This document shows positions 1 through 7,152 of a stretch of DNA of 7,390 nt, one piece after another. The notes beneath the pieces were generated by a model. That model was given only the letters and a program-made list of their open reading frames with translations, searched no databases and had not been told where the DNA came from. Position 1 is the stretch's first letter. Each line of letters starts with the position of its first letter. The stretch is from Oscillospiraceae bacterium (GTDB taxonomy: Bacteria > Bacillota > Clostridia > Oscillospirales > Oscillospiraceae): the NCBI GenBank assembly GCA_017936205.1, contig JAGBGB010000349.1:1-7390 (forward strand), read 5' to 3'. The position numbers were made by a program, and so were the translations under genes.

Positions 1-164
1 AAGCCGATCAGGGGCATCAGAGCCTGGAAGCCACCGAAATATAAGCCGGTGATCCCCCAGTGCTTTGGCTGGATCCGCCTGACAGACAGTCCTTTTCCGA
101 TTGCTACCGCAAAGGCGTCCATGGAAAGGGCAATGGCAGTGATCAGCAAATCAAGCAGACTCAT
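1..164 (-). CDS. mntP: MntP-family manganese efflux pump, N-terminal part (cut by the window edge)
   Basis: This is the first 54 codons of a small polytopic membrane protein that exports Mn(II) from the cytoplasm (MntP/YebN, DUF204 family). Visible residues include the first helix with SMDAFAVAIGKGL at about 14-26, carrying the conserved Asp16, and the second-helix signature GLYFGGFQALMPLIG at about 40-54. Both are family hallmarks; full-length members are about 180-190 aa, so most of the gene lies beyond position 1. The ATG overlaps the TGA of the upstream lipoprotein gene as ATGA. A GAGG lies 13 bases upstream, which is far for a ribosome binding site, so re-initiation after the upstream stop seems likely. 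No Mn riboswitch of the yybP-ykoY type directly precedes it; it appears to be transcribed from the secA side. Family assignment is firm; manganese as substrate is taken from characterised homologues. Confidence 0.9.
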   Translation of the reverse strand, partial: MSLLDLLITAIALSMDAFAVAIGKGLSVRRIQPKHWGITGLYFGGFQALMPLIG

Positions 165-1738
165 GGAGTTGTATCTTCCTCTCTCTGCGTTTTATAAGCG
201 TCTGCAAGGGTTCTTGCCTGGTTTCCGTCAAAGAATACCAGATCAACACCGGGAGCGTTGTTTTCGATTTTGCCTCTGGTAACATAGATGGCGTAGCTCT
301 TAAATGCAACTGGGCAAATGTAGGCAGAACGTAGGATCTGCCGATACAGCTCAGAACAGCTGCCGGAGTTAGCGAGGGTATCCGCGCATAGGGCGATCAG
401 ACCGGAATCTCCGATAGAACCGTACTGGAGATCTCCGTTGCCTAAGAAGAATTCTGTAAGATCGAAATTCGTGGTCAGACGAACCTCGCCGAGATAGATA
501 TCGAACTCCTGATTCCTCAGGGCTTCGTCATATTGCTTCTGCTCCAAGGCGGTGACGCTCAGGGACAGCCCGGAATCATTCAGCACCTTGCAGATCCGAT
601 CGGCGAGCTTCACTCGTGCAGGATCGTCCAGACAGACTAAGAAGATCCCACTGTAGCCCTCGTACTCCGAAGAGGTCAGGATGCCGGAAGCGGTCAGCGC
701 CTCCTGATACTTGGCAGGGGCGTAGTCGTACTCCTCTGCAAGCTGTTCGTCATAGAAGGGGGAAGAAGGGGAACAGGGCAAGGGAGAGGGCTGAGCAAAG
801 CCTTTGTAGACCTCATTGGCGAAGGCATCCCGATCAATAGCATAGGTGACTGCAGAGCGGAACAACTCGTTGGTGAACCAGCCACGCTTCAGATTGAAGC
901 CCAGGTAATGCATAACAGTCGTAGGGGCTTCCCAAACCTCGTAGTCGCAGCGATAGCCTACCGCAGCAGTGCTGTTGGGATCGCAGTAGATCAGGTCTGT
1001 ATTGCCGAATTCAAAATGATTTCTCAGGTCGTTGGACTCCTTCGCCGTGGAGAGGGGGATCCGATCGCAGGAAAGGACTCCGTGATCCTCCCTCCACCAA
1101 TGGGTGTTGCGAACAAGAGACTGTCCCTGTAAGCGATAGGGTCCGGTTCCTACAGGCTTGCTTGCTTCAACGGTGGTAGCCTTCAGAATAGGCACATCCA
1201 GCATAAGAGCAAAGTTTTCATAGGGAGTATCCAGAGCGATCTCCAAGCTGCCGTCCTCTAAGATGTTAATAGAGGAAATGTGCTCCAAACGTGCAGAATA
1301 CATGGAGCTTTCCTCTGCGGCAAGAAGGGAAGCCTTCACATCCTCCGCAGTCAGGAGGGAGCCGTCAGAGAATCGAGCATTGGGCAGCAGTCGGAATTGG
1401 TACAGGGTTCCGCCGCCCGAGGATTCGAAGCTCTCACACAGAACGGGGGAGGCGGAAAAATCGTGTGTTACTACGAACAGCGATTCATACAACAGAGAGA
1501 ACAGTGCTCTGTTGATAGTTACATTACATTCGTAGGGGTTCAAGCCATACTGCGGCATATAGGACAGACCGAAGGGAACTTCTTCCTCCGAGTCGGAACC
1601 GGCTGAAGCGGTTTCGGTGGATTCTTCGTCCAAATCGGGGAGGAGAGATACAGACTCCTTCTCTGTCTCAGGAGGCTTGGTGCCACAGGCACTTAGAAGC
1701 AGCCCCAGGGTCAAAAGCAGGATCAGAAATTTTTTCAC
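161..1738 (-). CDS. Family 5 extracellular solute-binding lipoprotein (oligopeptide/nickel type ABC transporter component)
   Basis: This 525-aa protein is predicted to be anchored to the outer face of the membrane and to bind peptides or a similar ligand for an ABC importer (SBP_bac_5 family). Residues 1-18 form a lipoprotein signal: Lys2-Lys3, a Leu-rich core, then the lipobox LSAC with Cys18 as the lipid-modified residue. An acidic Ser/Glu linker (about 22-53) follows. Family landmarks are RFSDGSLLTAEDVKASL (122-138), PVGTGPYRL (195-203), the LGFNL strand (279-283) and RSAVTYAIDRD (294-304). The GTG start is chosen because AGGAGG sits 9 bases upstream and places the signal peptide at the N-terminus; the in-frame ATG at 1837 would add 33 residues encoded inside pgeF. 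The GTG overlaps the pgeF stop as GTGA. No permease or ATPase gene is nearby, so partner and ligand are unknown. Confidence 0.88.
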   Translation of the reverse strand: MKKFLILLLTLGLLLSACGTKPPETEKESVSLLPDLDEESTETASAGSDSEEEVPFGLSYMPQYGLNPYECNVTINRALFSLLYESLFVVTHDFSASPVLCESFESSGGGTLYQFRLLPNARFSDGSLLTAEDVKASLLAAEESSMYSARLEHISSINILEDGSLEIALDTPYENFALMLDVPILKATTVEASKPVGTGPYRLQGQSLVRNTHWWREDHGVLSCDRIPLSTAKESNDLRNHFEFGNTDLIYCDPNSTAAVGYRCDYEVWEAPTTVMHYLGFNLKRGWFTNELFRSAVTYAIDRDAFANEVYKGFAQPSPLPCSPSSPFYDEQLAEEYDYAPAKYQEALTASGILTSSEYEGYSGIFLVCLDDPARVKLADRICKVLNDSGLSLSVTALEQKQYDEALRNQEFDIYLGEVRLTTNFDLTEFFLGNGDLQYGSIGDSGLIALCADTLANSGSCSELYRQILRSAYICPVAFKSYAIYVTRGKIENNAPGVDLVFFDGNQARTLADAYKTQREEDTTP

Positions 1739-2535
1739 AGGGCATCGCCTCCTATGGTGATCATGGCAGCCGAAGAGCCTCGCCGGTCTCCCACTCTCCG
1801 ATGGGACCAGAAGCGGTTGGGCTCGCAGGCAGTGCACTCCTTGGCAATGTGGATCTGCTCCACACCTGCCTTCCGGAGCCAGATTTGGTTAAGCCCCTTC
1901 AGGTCTACGAAGAACTTTTCACCCTTAGGGAGAATGCAGCCTTCAGCACAGGAGCCTAAGGCTTGGATCATGGCTTGGGGCACATCGGCATGGGTCTCGA
2001 AGCAGCATTGGCTGATGCAGGGACCGATGGCGACACGGATGTTTTCCGGCTTGCAGCCGAATTCCTGCTGCATTTTCTCAACGGTTTTTGCAGCGATCCC
2101 CGCAGCAGTGCCTCGCCAGCCTGCGTGGGCAGCACCTACGGCACGGGCAACAGGATCGTAGAACAGGATGGGGGTGCAGTCTGCAGAGAATACCGTCAGA
2201 ACCACACCCGGCTCATTGGTAACCAGAGCGTCACAGCCGTTTTCTGCTTCCCGAAGGAGCCCTCGTCCGCAGTGGGAGCGATCCACTCGCTCTACAATGT
2301 CGGAATGGATCTGCTTGGTGAATACGGTGTTCTCCGGGCAGAAACCTACGGCTTGCCCCAGAATGCGGTAATTCTCCCATACATTTTGGGGAAGATCTCC
2401 ACGGTGGGTTCCTAAGTTCAGGGAGGACAGGAAGCCCTCACTGACTCCTCCGAAGCGGGTGGAGAAGCAGTGGGGAACCGCCTCTAACAGGGGGCTGACT
2501 AAATATTGTAATTGTCCTTTTTGTACAGTGATCAT
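1735..2535 (-). CDS. pgeF: Laccase-domain protein, peptidoglycan editing factor PgeF (YfiH/YlmD family)
   Basis: This 266-aa cytoplasmic enzyme belongs to the YfiH/DUF152 multicopper-oxidase-like family. Characterised members act on purine nucleosides (phosphorylase and adenosine deaminase activities), and E. coli YfiH prevents wrong amino acids entering the peptidoglycan stem peptide. The signatures appear in order: [10 protein letters not shown] (23-32), KQIHSD (74-79), FSADCTPI (116-123), HAGWRG (137-142), AIGPCIS (about 169-175) and SHRR near the C-terminus. His77, Cys120 and His137 are the expected metal ligands. Length is normal and no key residue is missing. Its ATG overlaps the secA stop as ATGA, and its own stop overlaps the next GTG. 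A purine-rich AAGGACGAGG stretch in the end of secA can serve as ribosome binding site. Family is certain; which of the reported activities matters here cannot be read from sequence. Confidence 0.93.
   Translation of the reverse strand: MITVQKGQLQYLVSPLLEAVPHCFSTRFGGVSEGFLSSLNLGTHRGDLPQNVWENYRILGQAVGFCPENTVFTKQIHSDIVERVDRSHCGRGLLREAENGCDALVTNEPGVVLTVFSADCTPILFYDPVARAVGAAHAGWRGTAAGIAAKTVEKMQQEFGCKPENIRVAIGPCISQCCFETHADVPQAMIQALGSCAEGCILPKGEKFFVDLKGLNQIWLRKAGVEQIHIAKECTACEPNRFWSHRRVGDRRGSSAAMITIGGDAL
1748..1753 (-). promoter_or_regulatory. Ribosome binding site AGGAGG for the solute-binding lipoprotein
   Basis: A perfect AGGAGG on the minus strand lies 9 bases before the GTG at 1738, within the last codons of pgeF. 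It decides the GTG start against the longer in-frame ATG start at 1837, which lies well inside pgeF. Confidence 0.8.
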
Positions 2536-5261
2536 TGCTTTGCCTCGTCCTTGTCACGGCAGCAGTGCTTGTACTTCTTACCGCTGCCACAGGGACAGGG
2601 CTCATTTGCACCGATCTTGACCTTCTTTACAGGCTGACGCTTTACGGTCTTGTCAGAGCCACCGGTGCCGGTGATCTTGGCAACCTGCTTCCGACGAACC
2701 TCTTCATTGACCTTGGGACGAACCATATAGAGGCGGCGGACGGTTTCTTCACGGATGGCATTGATCATGCCGTCGAACATGGCGAAGCCTTCACGTTTAT
2801 AAGCAACTACAGGGTCGGTCTGACCATAGGCACGCAGACGGATACCCTGCTTCAGATCGTCCATGGCATCGATGTTGTCCATCCAGTATTCGTCAACGAC
2901 CTGCAGCAGAATGATCCGCTCGATCTCGCGCATAAGCTCAGAGCCGAACATGGTCTCTCTGGCAGCGTAGGTCTCACGGAACAGCTCGTACAGCTTATCC
3001 TTTGCGGAGTCCTTGTTCTTCTCACCGGTGAAGGAGTCCTTGGCAATGTAGATGCCCTCGAACTTATCTCGCAGGGCGGCTGCACGGGCTTCTTCGGTTT
3101 CATACTCTGCGTTGCCGTAAACATCCTCTACCTCGGAGTCGATCACATGGTGGAGCATGACGTCGATGGTGGAGCTCAGATCCTCACCGTCCAGAACCTT
3201 CTGTCTCTGTTCGTAGATGACGGTTCTTTGGGTGTTCATAACATCGTCGTATTCCAGAACACTCTTACGGGACTGGAAGTTACGGCTTTCTACGGTTTTC
3301 TGGGCATTTTCAATGGCACCGCTGAGCATCTTTGCATCAATGGGGGTATCTTCGTCTACACCCAGAGCATTCATCATGCCCATCACACGCTCGGAGCCGA
3401 AGAGACGCATGACATCGTCCTCCAAGGACAGGAAGAAACGAGTTTCGCCCGGGTCTCCTTGACGACCGGAACGGCCACGGAGCTGATTGTCAATACGGCG
3501 GGACTCGTGCCGCTCTGTACCTACGATGAACAGACCGCCAACGCTGCGGACTCTTTCTGCTTCCGCATCGGTCTCCGTCTTGTGGAGCGCCAAGCCGGTC
3601 TTGAAGTCCTGACGGACCTGTAGGATCTCGGGATCCTCGGTTTCTGCGAAGGAGTTTGCCTCCGCGATCAGCTCGTCGGGCAGACCTTTCTTCCGCAGGT
3701 CGGACAGAGCCATATATTCTGCATTGCCGCCCAGCATAATATCTGTACCACGGCCTGCCATGTTGGTGGAGATGGTAACGGCACCGAACTTACCTGCCTG
3801 CGCGACGATTTCTGCTTCCTTCTCATGGTGCTTTGCATTCAGGACGGTATGCTTCACACCCTCCCGCTTCAGCAGCTTGGAAAGGAGTTCGGATTTTTCG
3901 ATAGAGACCGTACCGACCAGAACAGGCTGGCCCTTTTCGTTGCAATCCTTGATCTGTTGGATCACTGCACGGAGCTTTCCTGCCTCGGTCTTATATACGG
4001 AGTCGTTATGGTCAATACGGGCAATGGGCTTGTTGGTGGGGATCTCTACAATATCCAATTTGTAGATGGAATTGAACTCCTCCTGCTCTGTCAGAGCTGT
4101 ACCGGTCATGCCCGAGAGCTTGGAGTACAGGCGGAAGAAGTTCTGGAAGGTAATGGTTGCCAAAGTGCGGCTTTCGTGTGCCACACTGACATTTTCCTTG
4201 GCTTCGATGGCTTGATGGAGGCCCTCGTTATAGCGGCGACCATACATCAGACGGCCGGTGAATTCGTCCACAATAATCACCTGTCCGTCCTTGACCACAT
4301 AGTCAATATCCCGCTTCATGACACCTCGAGCCTTCATGGCTTGATTGATGTGGTGCATGAGGGTGGTGTTCTCGATGTCGCCCAAATTCTCTACACCGAA
4401 GTACCGCTCTGCCTTCTCAATACCGCTGGCGGTCAGGTTGGCGGAACGGGATTTCTCTTCTACATAATAATCGCAATCCAGATCGTCCTGCTCCTGCTTC
4501 TCGTCTGTAGTGGCGAAAACACGCTTCTTCAGACCGGAGACGAACATATCTGCCATTTCATACAGCTTGGTGGATTCTTCGCCCTGACCGGAAATGATCA
4601 GAGGAGTTCTGGCTTCATCAATCAGGATGGAGTCCACCTCGTCCACGATGGCGAAGTTGTGCCCACGCTGCACCATGTCCTGCTTGTACAGTGCCATGTT
4701 GTCACGGAGGTAGTCGAAGCCCAGTTCGTTGTTGGTGCAGTAGGTAACGTCGGCATTGTAAGCCTCCCTGCGCTGGTTGGCAGTGAGATCGTGAATGATC
4801 AAGCCTACCTTCAGCCCCAAGAAGCGGTAGACCTTGCCCATCCACTCCGAGTCACGCTTTGCCAGATAGTCGTTGACGGTAACAATGTGCACGCCCTTAC
4901 CGGACAGCGCATTCAAATAAGCGGGGAGAATGGCAACCAGTGTTTTACCTTCGCCGGTCTTCATTTCTGCAATTCTGCCTTGATGGAGGACAATGCCGCC
5001 GATGAGCTGCACCCGATAGGGGCGCATACCCAGTACACGATCTGCTGCCTCACGGCAGACTGCGAATGCCTCCGGCAGAAGCTGATCTAAGGTCTCTCCT
5101 GCTTCATATCTTTGTTTGAATTCCTCCGTCTTTCCACGAAGCTCCTCGTCAGAAAGAGCAGACATTTCCTTCCCCAATGCCTCAATGCGTTCTACAGTGG
5201 GAAGGAGCTTTTTTACTTCGCGCTCAGAGCGAGTGCCGAATAGTTTGGTGATCAGTCCCAT
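2532..5261 (-). CDS. secA: Preprotein translocase motor ATPase SecA
   Basis: SecA drives secretory proteins through the SecYEG channel by ATP hydrolysis. This copy has 909 aa. Visible elements are Walker A in MKTGEGKT (100-107), Walker B DEVD (207-210) followed by [15 protein letters not shown], the preprotein cross-linking domain (about 225-375, with [16 protein letters not shown] at 322-337), NBD2 with [15 protein letters not shown] (498-512) and the [12 protein letters not shown] arginine-finger segment (594-605), the helical scaffold/wing, and a C-terminal [13 protein letters not shown] (889-901). The last gives Cys889, Cys891, Cys900 and Cys901, the zinc site used for SecB or ribosome/phospholipid contact. 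It is longer than the roughly 840-aa Bacillus protein, partly because of a charged insert near 245-270 in the cross-linking domain. The ATG at 5261 is preceded by AAAGGTCAGGA, a usable ribosome binding site. It leads the unit that continues into pgeF by ATGA overlap. No frameshift or lesion is seen. Confidence 0.98.
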   Translation of the reverse strand: MGLITKLFGTRSEREVKKLLPTVERIEALGKEMSALSDEELRGKTEEFKQRYEAGETLDQLLPEAFAVCREAADRVLGMRPYRVQLIGGIVLHQGRIAEMKTGEGKTLVAILPAYLNALSGKGVHIVTVNDYLAKRDSEWMGKVYRFLGLKVGLIIHDLTANQRREAYNADVTYCTNNELGFDYLRDNMALYKQDMVQRGHNFAIVDEVDSILIDEARTPLIISGQGEESTKLYEMADMFVSGLKKRVFATTDEKQEQDDLDCDYYVEEKSRSANLTASGIEKAERYFGVENLGDIENTTLMHHINQAMKARGVMKRDIDYVVKDGQVIIVDEFTGRLMYGRRYNEGLHQAIEAKENVSVAHESRTLATITFQNFFRLYSKLSGMTGTALTEQEEFNSIYKLDIVEIPTNKPIARIDHNDSVYKTEAGKLRAVIQQIKDCNEKGQPVLVGTVSIEKSELLSKLLKREGVKHTVLNAKHHEKEAEIVAQAGKFGAVTISTNMAGRGTDIMLGGNAEYMALSDLRKKGLPDELIAEANSFAETEDPEILQVRQDFKTGLALHKTETDAEAERVRSVGGLFIVGTERHESRRIDNQLRGRSGRQGDPGETRFFLSLEDDVMRLFGSERVMGMMNALGVDEDTPIDAKMLSGAIENAQKTVESRNFQSRKSVLEYDDVMNTQRTVIYEQRQKVLDGEDLSSTIDVMLHHVIDSEVEDVYGNAEYETEEARAAALRDKFEGIYIAKDSFTGEKNKDSAKDKLYELFRETYAARETMFGSELMREIERIILLQVVDEYWMDNIDAMDDLKQGIRLRAYGQTDPVVAYKREGFAMFDGMINAIREETVRRLYMVRPKVNEEVRRKQVAKITGTGGSDKTVKRQPVKKVKIGANEPCPCGSGKKYKHCCRDKDEAKQ

Positions 5262-5311
5262 GGTAATCCTGACCTTTCGTAATTTTAGTTTGCTTTTTTA
5301 TCGTAAAAAAT

Positions 5312-5320
5312 ATTATATCA
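5312..5320 (-). promoter_or_regulatory. Extended -10 promoter for the secA-pgeF-lipoprotein-mntP unit
   Basis: The minus strand reads TGATATAAT: a perfect TATAAT at 5317-5312 with a TG one base upstream, the extended -10 form. No good -35 is present; only a T-rich stretch lies at the right distance. Transcription would start near 5305, leaving a leader of about 45 nt. The gap of 112 bases between the CDF stop and the secA start shows no clear GC-rich terminator, so read-through from the CDF gene is possible. Confidence 0.6.
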
Positions 5321-5373
5321 TAAATTTAAGAACAAAAAAAGAGAAATCTGCATTTATCACAAAAAATTCACAA

Positions 5374-6558
5374 TTATTTCCCCTGCGGAAGGGTGGAAAA
5401 GGGGGATTCAAAGGTAATGACCGTATAATACTTCTTGTTTTCGAACTGTACTCGTTCGTCGATCCGCTTTTTAAATTCTGCTTCTCTGCCCTTGAGGGAA
5501 TAGGGAATCACCAGATCGAAAATCAGATTGGTGTGCTTCACCCCTCGAACCATGCGGAAATCATGGATGCTTAGAGAGGGCTCGATTTCCTTGACCTCGC
5601 TTTCTACCAGAGCCTTCATGTGGTTCAGCTCCTTGTCGTCGGTCACAACGGGATCGTAATGTACAACTAAATGGACCCGCAGCTGCTGCTTTGCATCTCG
5701 CTCGATGTCATCCAGAATGTCATGACAGAGTAGGGGGTCGTCCAGTGCATCCATTTCTGCATGAACACTGGCGAAGCACTGACCGGGACCGTAATCATGA
5801 ACCATCAGATCGTGGAGCCCCAGAACATGGTCGTGGGAAAGGATCAGATCCCGCAGGCTTGCTACCAGCTCCTCGTCAGCGGATTCTCCCAGCAGGGGGC
5901 TGATGGTCTCTTTGGCAAGGGTGCAGCCGGACCAGATTATGAACAGGGCAACTGCCATACCGATGTAGCCATCGATCTGCCAGTTCAGGAAGTGGCAAAG
6001 TAACAGACTGCACAGCACAGCCAAGGTAGAGATCACATCATTCCGACTGTCTGCTGCTGTAGCCTCCAGAGCCTTGGACTGGATCCGCTTACCCAGATCC
6101 TTGCAGAACAGGCTCATCCATAGCTTCAGCAGGATGGAGGCAATCAGAACGCCGACTACAACCGGGGATAGGCTTACTGCAGCGGGATGGAGGATCTTCT
6201 CCCATGCACTTTTGGCAAGCTCTACACCGATGATCAGGATCATGGCAGCTACACCCAGAGCGGACAAGTATTCGATTCGAGCATGACCGTAGGGATGCTC
6301 CTCATCCGCAGGCCGTTCCGCCAGCTTGAAGCCCAAGAGAGTCACCACCGAGGAGGAGGCATCTGTCAGATTGTTCACCGCATCTGCCGTAACAGAGACG
6401 GCACCGGACAGCAGACCTACCGCCAGCTTCCCGGCAAAGAGTAGGATGTTGCACAGAATTCCCACCAGTCCTGCCAGCTTTCCATAAGCAGAGCGCACTT
6501 TAGGATCCCATGTGTTCTCGTGATCCTTAATAAATAAATGTAATAAAAGCTTCGTCAT
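5374..6558 (-). CDS. Cation diffusion facilitator (CDF) family metal exporter with tandem C-terminal domains, probably Mn(II)
   Basis: This 394-aa membrane antiporter should move a divalent metal out of the cytoplasm in exchange for protons. About six transmembrane helices lie within residues 27-215. CDF signatures are ADAVNNLTDASSS (59-70), HPYGHARIEYLSAL (88-101) and ATAADSRNDVIST (167-179). Aligned by eye with E. coli YiiP/FieF, the transport site would be Asn62, Asp66, Asp170 and Asp174. Zinc CDFs carry a His in the TM5 part, whereas manganese CDFs such as MntE carry Asn/Asp only, so manganese is the best guess. The cytoplasmic part is long and appears duplicated: LHD-LMV at 248-253 and IHD-FRMV at 331-337 begin two similar domains. 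AGGAGG lies 8 bases before the ATG, which fixes the start. It sits 79 bases after the Cys-rich gene with no terminator between them, so co-transcription is possible. Confidence 0.92.
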   Translation of the reverse strand: MTKLLLHLFIKDHENTWDPKVRSAYGKLAGLVGILCNILLFAGKLAVGLLSGAVSVTADAVNNLTDASSSVVTLLGFKLAERPADEEHPYGHARIEYLSALGVAAMILIIGVELAKSAWEKILHPAAVSLSPVVVGVLIASILLKLWMSLFCKDLGKRIQSKALEATAADSRNDVISTLAVLCSLLLCHFLNWQIDGYIGMAVALFIIWSGCTLAKETISPLLGESADEELVASLRDLILSHDHVLGLHDLMVHDYGPGQCFASVHAEMDALDDPLLCHDILDDIERDAKQQLRVHLVVHYDPVVTDDKELNHMKALVESEVKEIEPSLSIHDFRMVRGVKHTNLIFDLVIPYSLKGREAEFKKRIDERVQFENKKYYTVITFESPFSTLPQGK

Positions 6559-6592
6559 GAAAATACCCTCCTGTCAGAATGCTTGGTTACAA

Positions 6593-6609
6593 TACTATAT
6601 TATATAGTA
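6593..6609. repeat. Perfect 17-bp palindrome in the CDF upstream region (candidate operator)
   Basis: TACTATAT, one central T, then ATATAGTA form a perfect inverted repeat, 35 bases upstream of the CDF start codon. It covers the best -10 candidates, where a bound repressor would block RNA polymerase. It does not match a regulator box I can name with confidence. Because it is entirely A/T except for one C and one G, chance palindromy around a -10 element is a real alternative. Confidence 0.45.
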
Positions 6610-6624
6610 AGATAAATGGGACAA
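6597..6624 (-). promoter_or_regulatory. Possible promoter for the CDF gene
   Basis: On the minus strand TTGTCC (6624-6619) is followed after 16 bases by TAATAT (6602-6597). A perfect TATAAT overlaps it at 6604-6599 but would give a 14-base spacer. The element lies just after the stop of the 113-aa gene and would allow the CDF gene to be expressed on its own. Moderate to weak match. Confidence 0.35.
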
Positions 6625-6637
6625 TGAAAACAAAGCC

Positions 6638-6979
6638 CTATCTTTCCGGAACATGGCGAGAAATACATTCCTCATAGGCTTCGTTGATTTTTTGGATTGC
6701 GGTCTCTTCAAAGATCTGCCGTTGCTCTTCTGTCATGTTCGGAGAAAGTAATATCCCATAGCCCATCTCCGACCTTTGATTGGAGAAGCATATGGTGTTT
6801 TCGCAGGATGTAAAATCAAGGAAGGGGCAAGCGTTGAAAAAGCAAGCGTATCCCGGCTCTAATTCAGAATCCGGAAAACTCGGAGCTCCGGGACAAAAAT
6901 CGGGTCTTTCCTTGTGAGCATGCTCATCCGAGTCCTTCAAGCAAAAAGCTTCTAACAAGATATGGTTCAAACCACCCAT
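6638..6979 (-). CDS. Cysteine-rich small protein of unknown function (113 aa)
   Basis: I do not recognise this family. The start is well supported: GGAGG lies 7 bases before the ATG, and a near-consensus promoter lies about 90 bases further upstream. The protein has no signal peptide or membrane segment, so it is probably cytoplasmic. It holds seven cysteines: Cys13, 29, 46, 51, 59, 64 and 105. Four of them form a C-x4-C-x7-C-x4-C cluster (46-64) in an aromatic-rich stretch, a spacing that could hold a metal or an Fe-S cluster. His6, His20 and His22 are also in the N-terminal half. Residues about 82-108 look like one charged amphipathic helix. The next gene downstream is the CDF exporter, and a Fur-like palindrome lies beside its promoter, so a link to metal handling is conceivable but unproven. 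It shows no resemblance to the CxxC-type YkgJ proteins. Confidence 0.75.
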   Translation of the reverse strand: MGGLNHILLEAFCLKDSDEHAHKERPDFCPGAPSFPDSELEPGYACFFNACPFLDFTSCENTICFSNQRSEMGYGILLSPNMTEEQRQIFEETAIQKINEAYEECISRHVPER

Positions 6980-7005
6980 GTAGTGTCCTCCATTAGAAAA
7001 TCCCC

Positions 7006-7021
7006 ATCAGGAAAACCTGAT
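7006..7021 (-). other. Hairpin in the leader of the 113-aa gene, just upstream of its ribosome binding site
   Basis: ATCAGG and CCTGAT form a perfect 6-bp stem around a 4-base loop (TTTT on the minus strand), 14 bases before GGAGG. It is followed by GGGGATTTTC, not a clean U-run, so it is at best a degenerate terminator. The arms repeat the core of the large terminator stem at 7116-7152. It could modulate translation or stabilise the mRNA. Confidence 0.4.
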
Positions 7022-7023
7022 AG

Positions 7024-7064
7024 ACACATAGTTGATAGTAAAATGATCAAATATATATATGTGT
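7024..7064 (-). repeat. Inverted repeat at the predicted 5' end of the 113-aa mRNA
   Basis: ACACATA (7024-7030) and TATGTGT (7058-7064) are perfect 7-bp inverted copies, separated by 27 AT-rich bases. The predicted transcription start (about 7062) falls within the outer arm, so the RNA could begin with a stem that protects its 5' end. The stem is AT-rich with a long loop, so stability is doubtful. Confidence 0.3.
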
Positions 7065-7068
7065 ATAT

Positions 7069-7097
7069 ATTGTATACGCTGTTCGTCGATCTGTCAA
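7069..7097 (-). promoter_or_regulatory. Sigma-70/SigA promoter of the 113-aa gene
   Basis: The minus strand carries TTGACA (7097-7092), exactly 17 bases, then TACAAT (7074-7069): a perfect -35 and a 5 of 6 -10 with ideal spacing. Transcription should start near 7062, giving a leader of about 83 nt before the ATG at 6979. This is the best-matching complete promoter in the window and supports the small gene being real and well expressed. Confidence 0.8.
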
Positions 7098-7108
7098 ATG
7101 ATAATCAT
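7098..7108. promoter_or_regulatory. Fur-like palindrome abutting the -35 of the 113-aa gene promoter
   Basis: ATGAT, A, ATCAT is a perfect 11-bp inverted repeat identical to the centre of the classical Fur box; the flanks extend the similarity by only one or two bases. It lies immediately upstream of the TTGACA at 7092-7097, where Fur or PerR family repressors often bind. It also lies next to the A-run that forms the U-tract of the terminator, so its composition may be partly fortuitous. Confidence 0.35.
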
Positions 7109-7152
7109 AAAAAACCACCCCGATCAGGTCTGGCATAAACCTGATCGGGGTG
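7109..7152 (-). terminator. Strong rho-independent terminator (minus strand)
   Basis: CACCCCGATCAGGT (7116-7129) and its exact complement (7139-7152) form a perfect 14-bp stem with a 9-base loop. Read on the minus strand, the stem is followed by G and six Ts (7114-7109), a classic intrinsic terminator. On the plus strand the nearest T-run (7160-7165) is seven bases away, so termination there would be weaker. It ends a minus-strand transcript coming from the right of 7152, where no protein gene is found. Confidence 0.9.

Noticed and set aside
1739..1837. Longer N-terminus for the solute-binding protein from an ATG at 1837
   Set aside because: The extra 33 residues are encoded within pgeF, would bury the signal peptide, and lack a ribosome binding site as good as the AGGAGG before the GTG at 1738.
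1754..2415. Overlapping plus-strand frames of 135 and 150 codons
   Set aside because: Both are antisense to pgeF, whose motifs and overlaps with neighbours are clear.
2535..3623. Open frame of 362 codons on the plus strand
   Set aside because: It lies wholly antisense to secA, has no ribosome binding site or recognisable domain, and its existence follows from codon bias of secA. The secA reading is unmistakable.
3825..5090. Open frame of 421 codons on the plus strand
   Set aside because: This is the mirror frame of secA, with low-complexity Val/Leu/His/Gly content and no motif; a shadow.
5262..5373. Terminator for the CDF gene
   Set aside because: T-runs exist on the minus strand, but only a 4-bp AT stem precedes them; not enough to call a terminator.
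6915..6926. 12-bp palindrome TGAGCATGCTCA
   Set aside because: It lies inside the 113-aa coding region, encodes ordinary residues and has no partner signal; probably chance.
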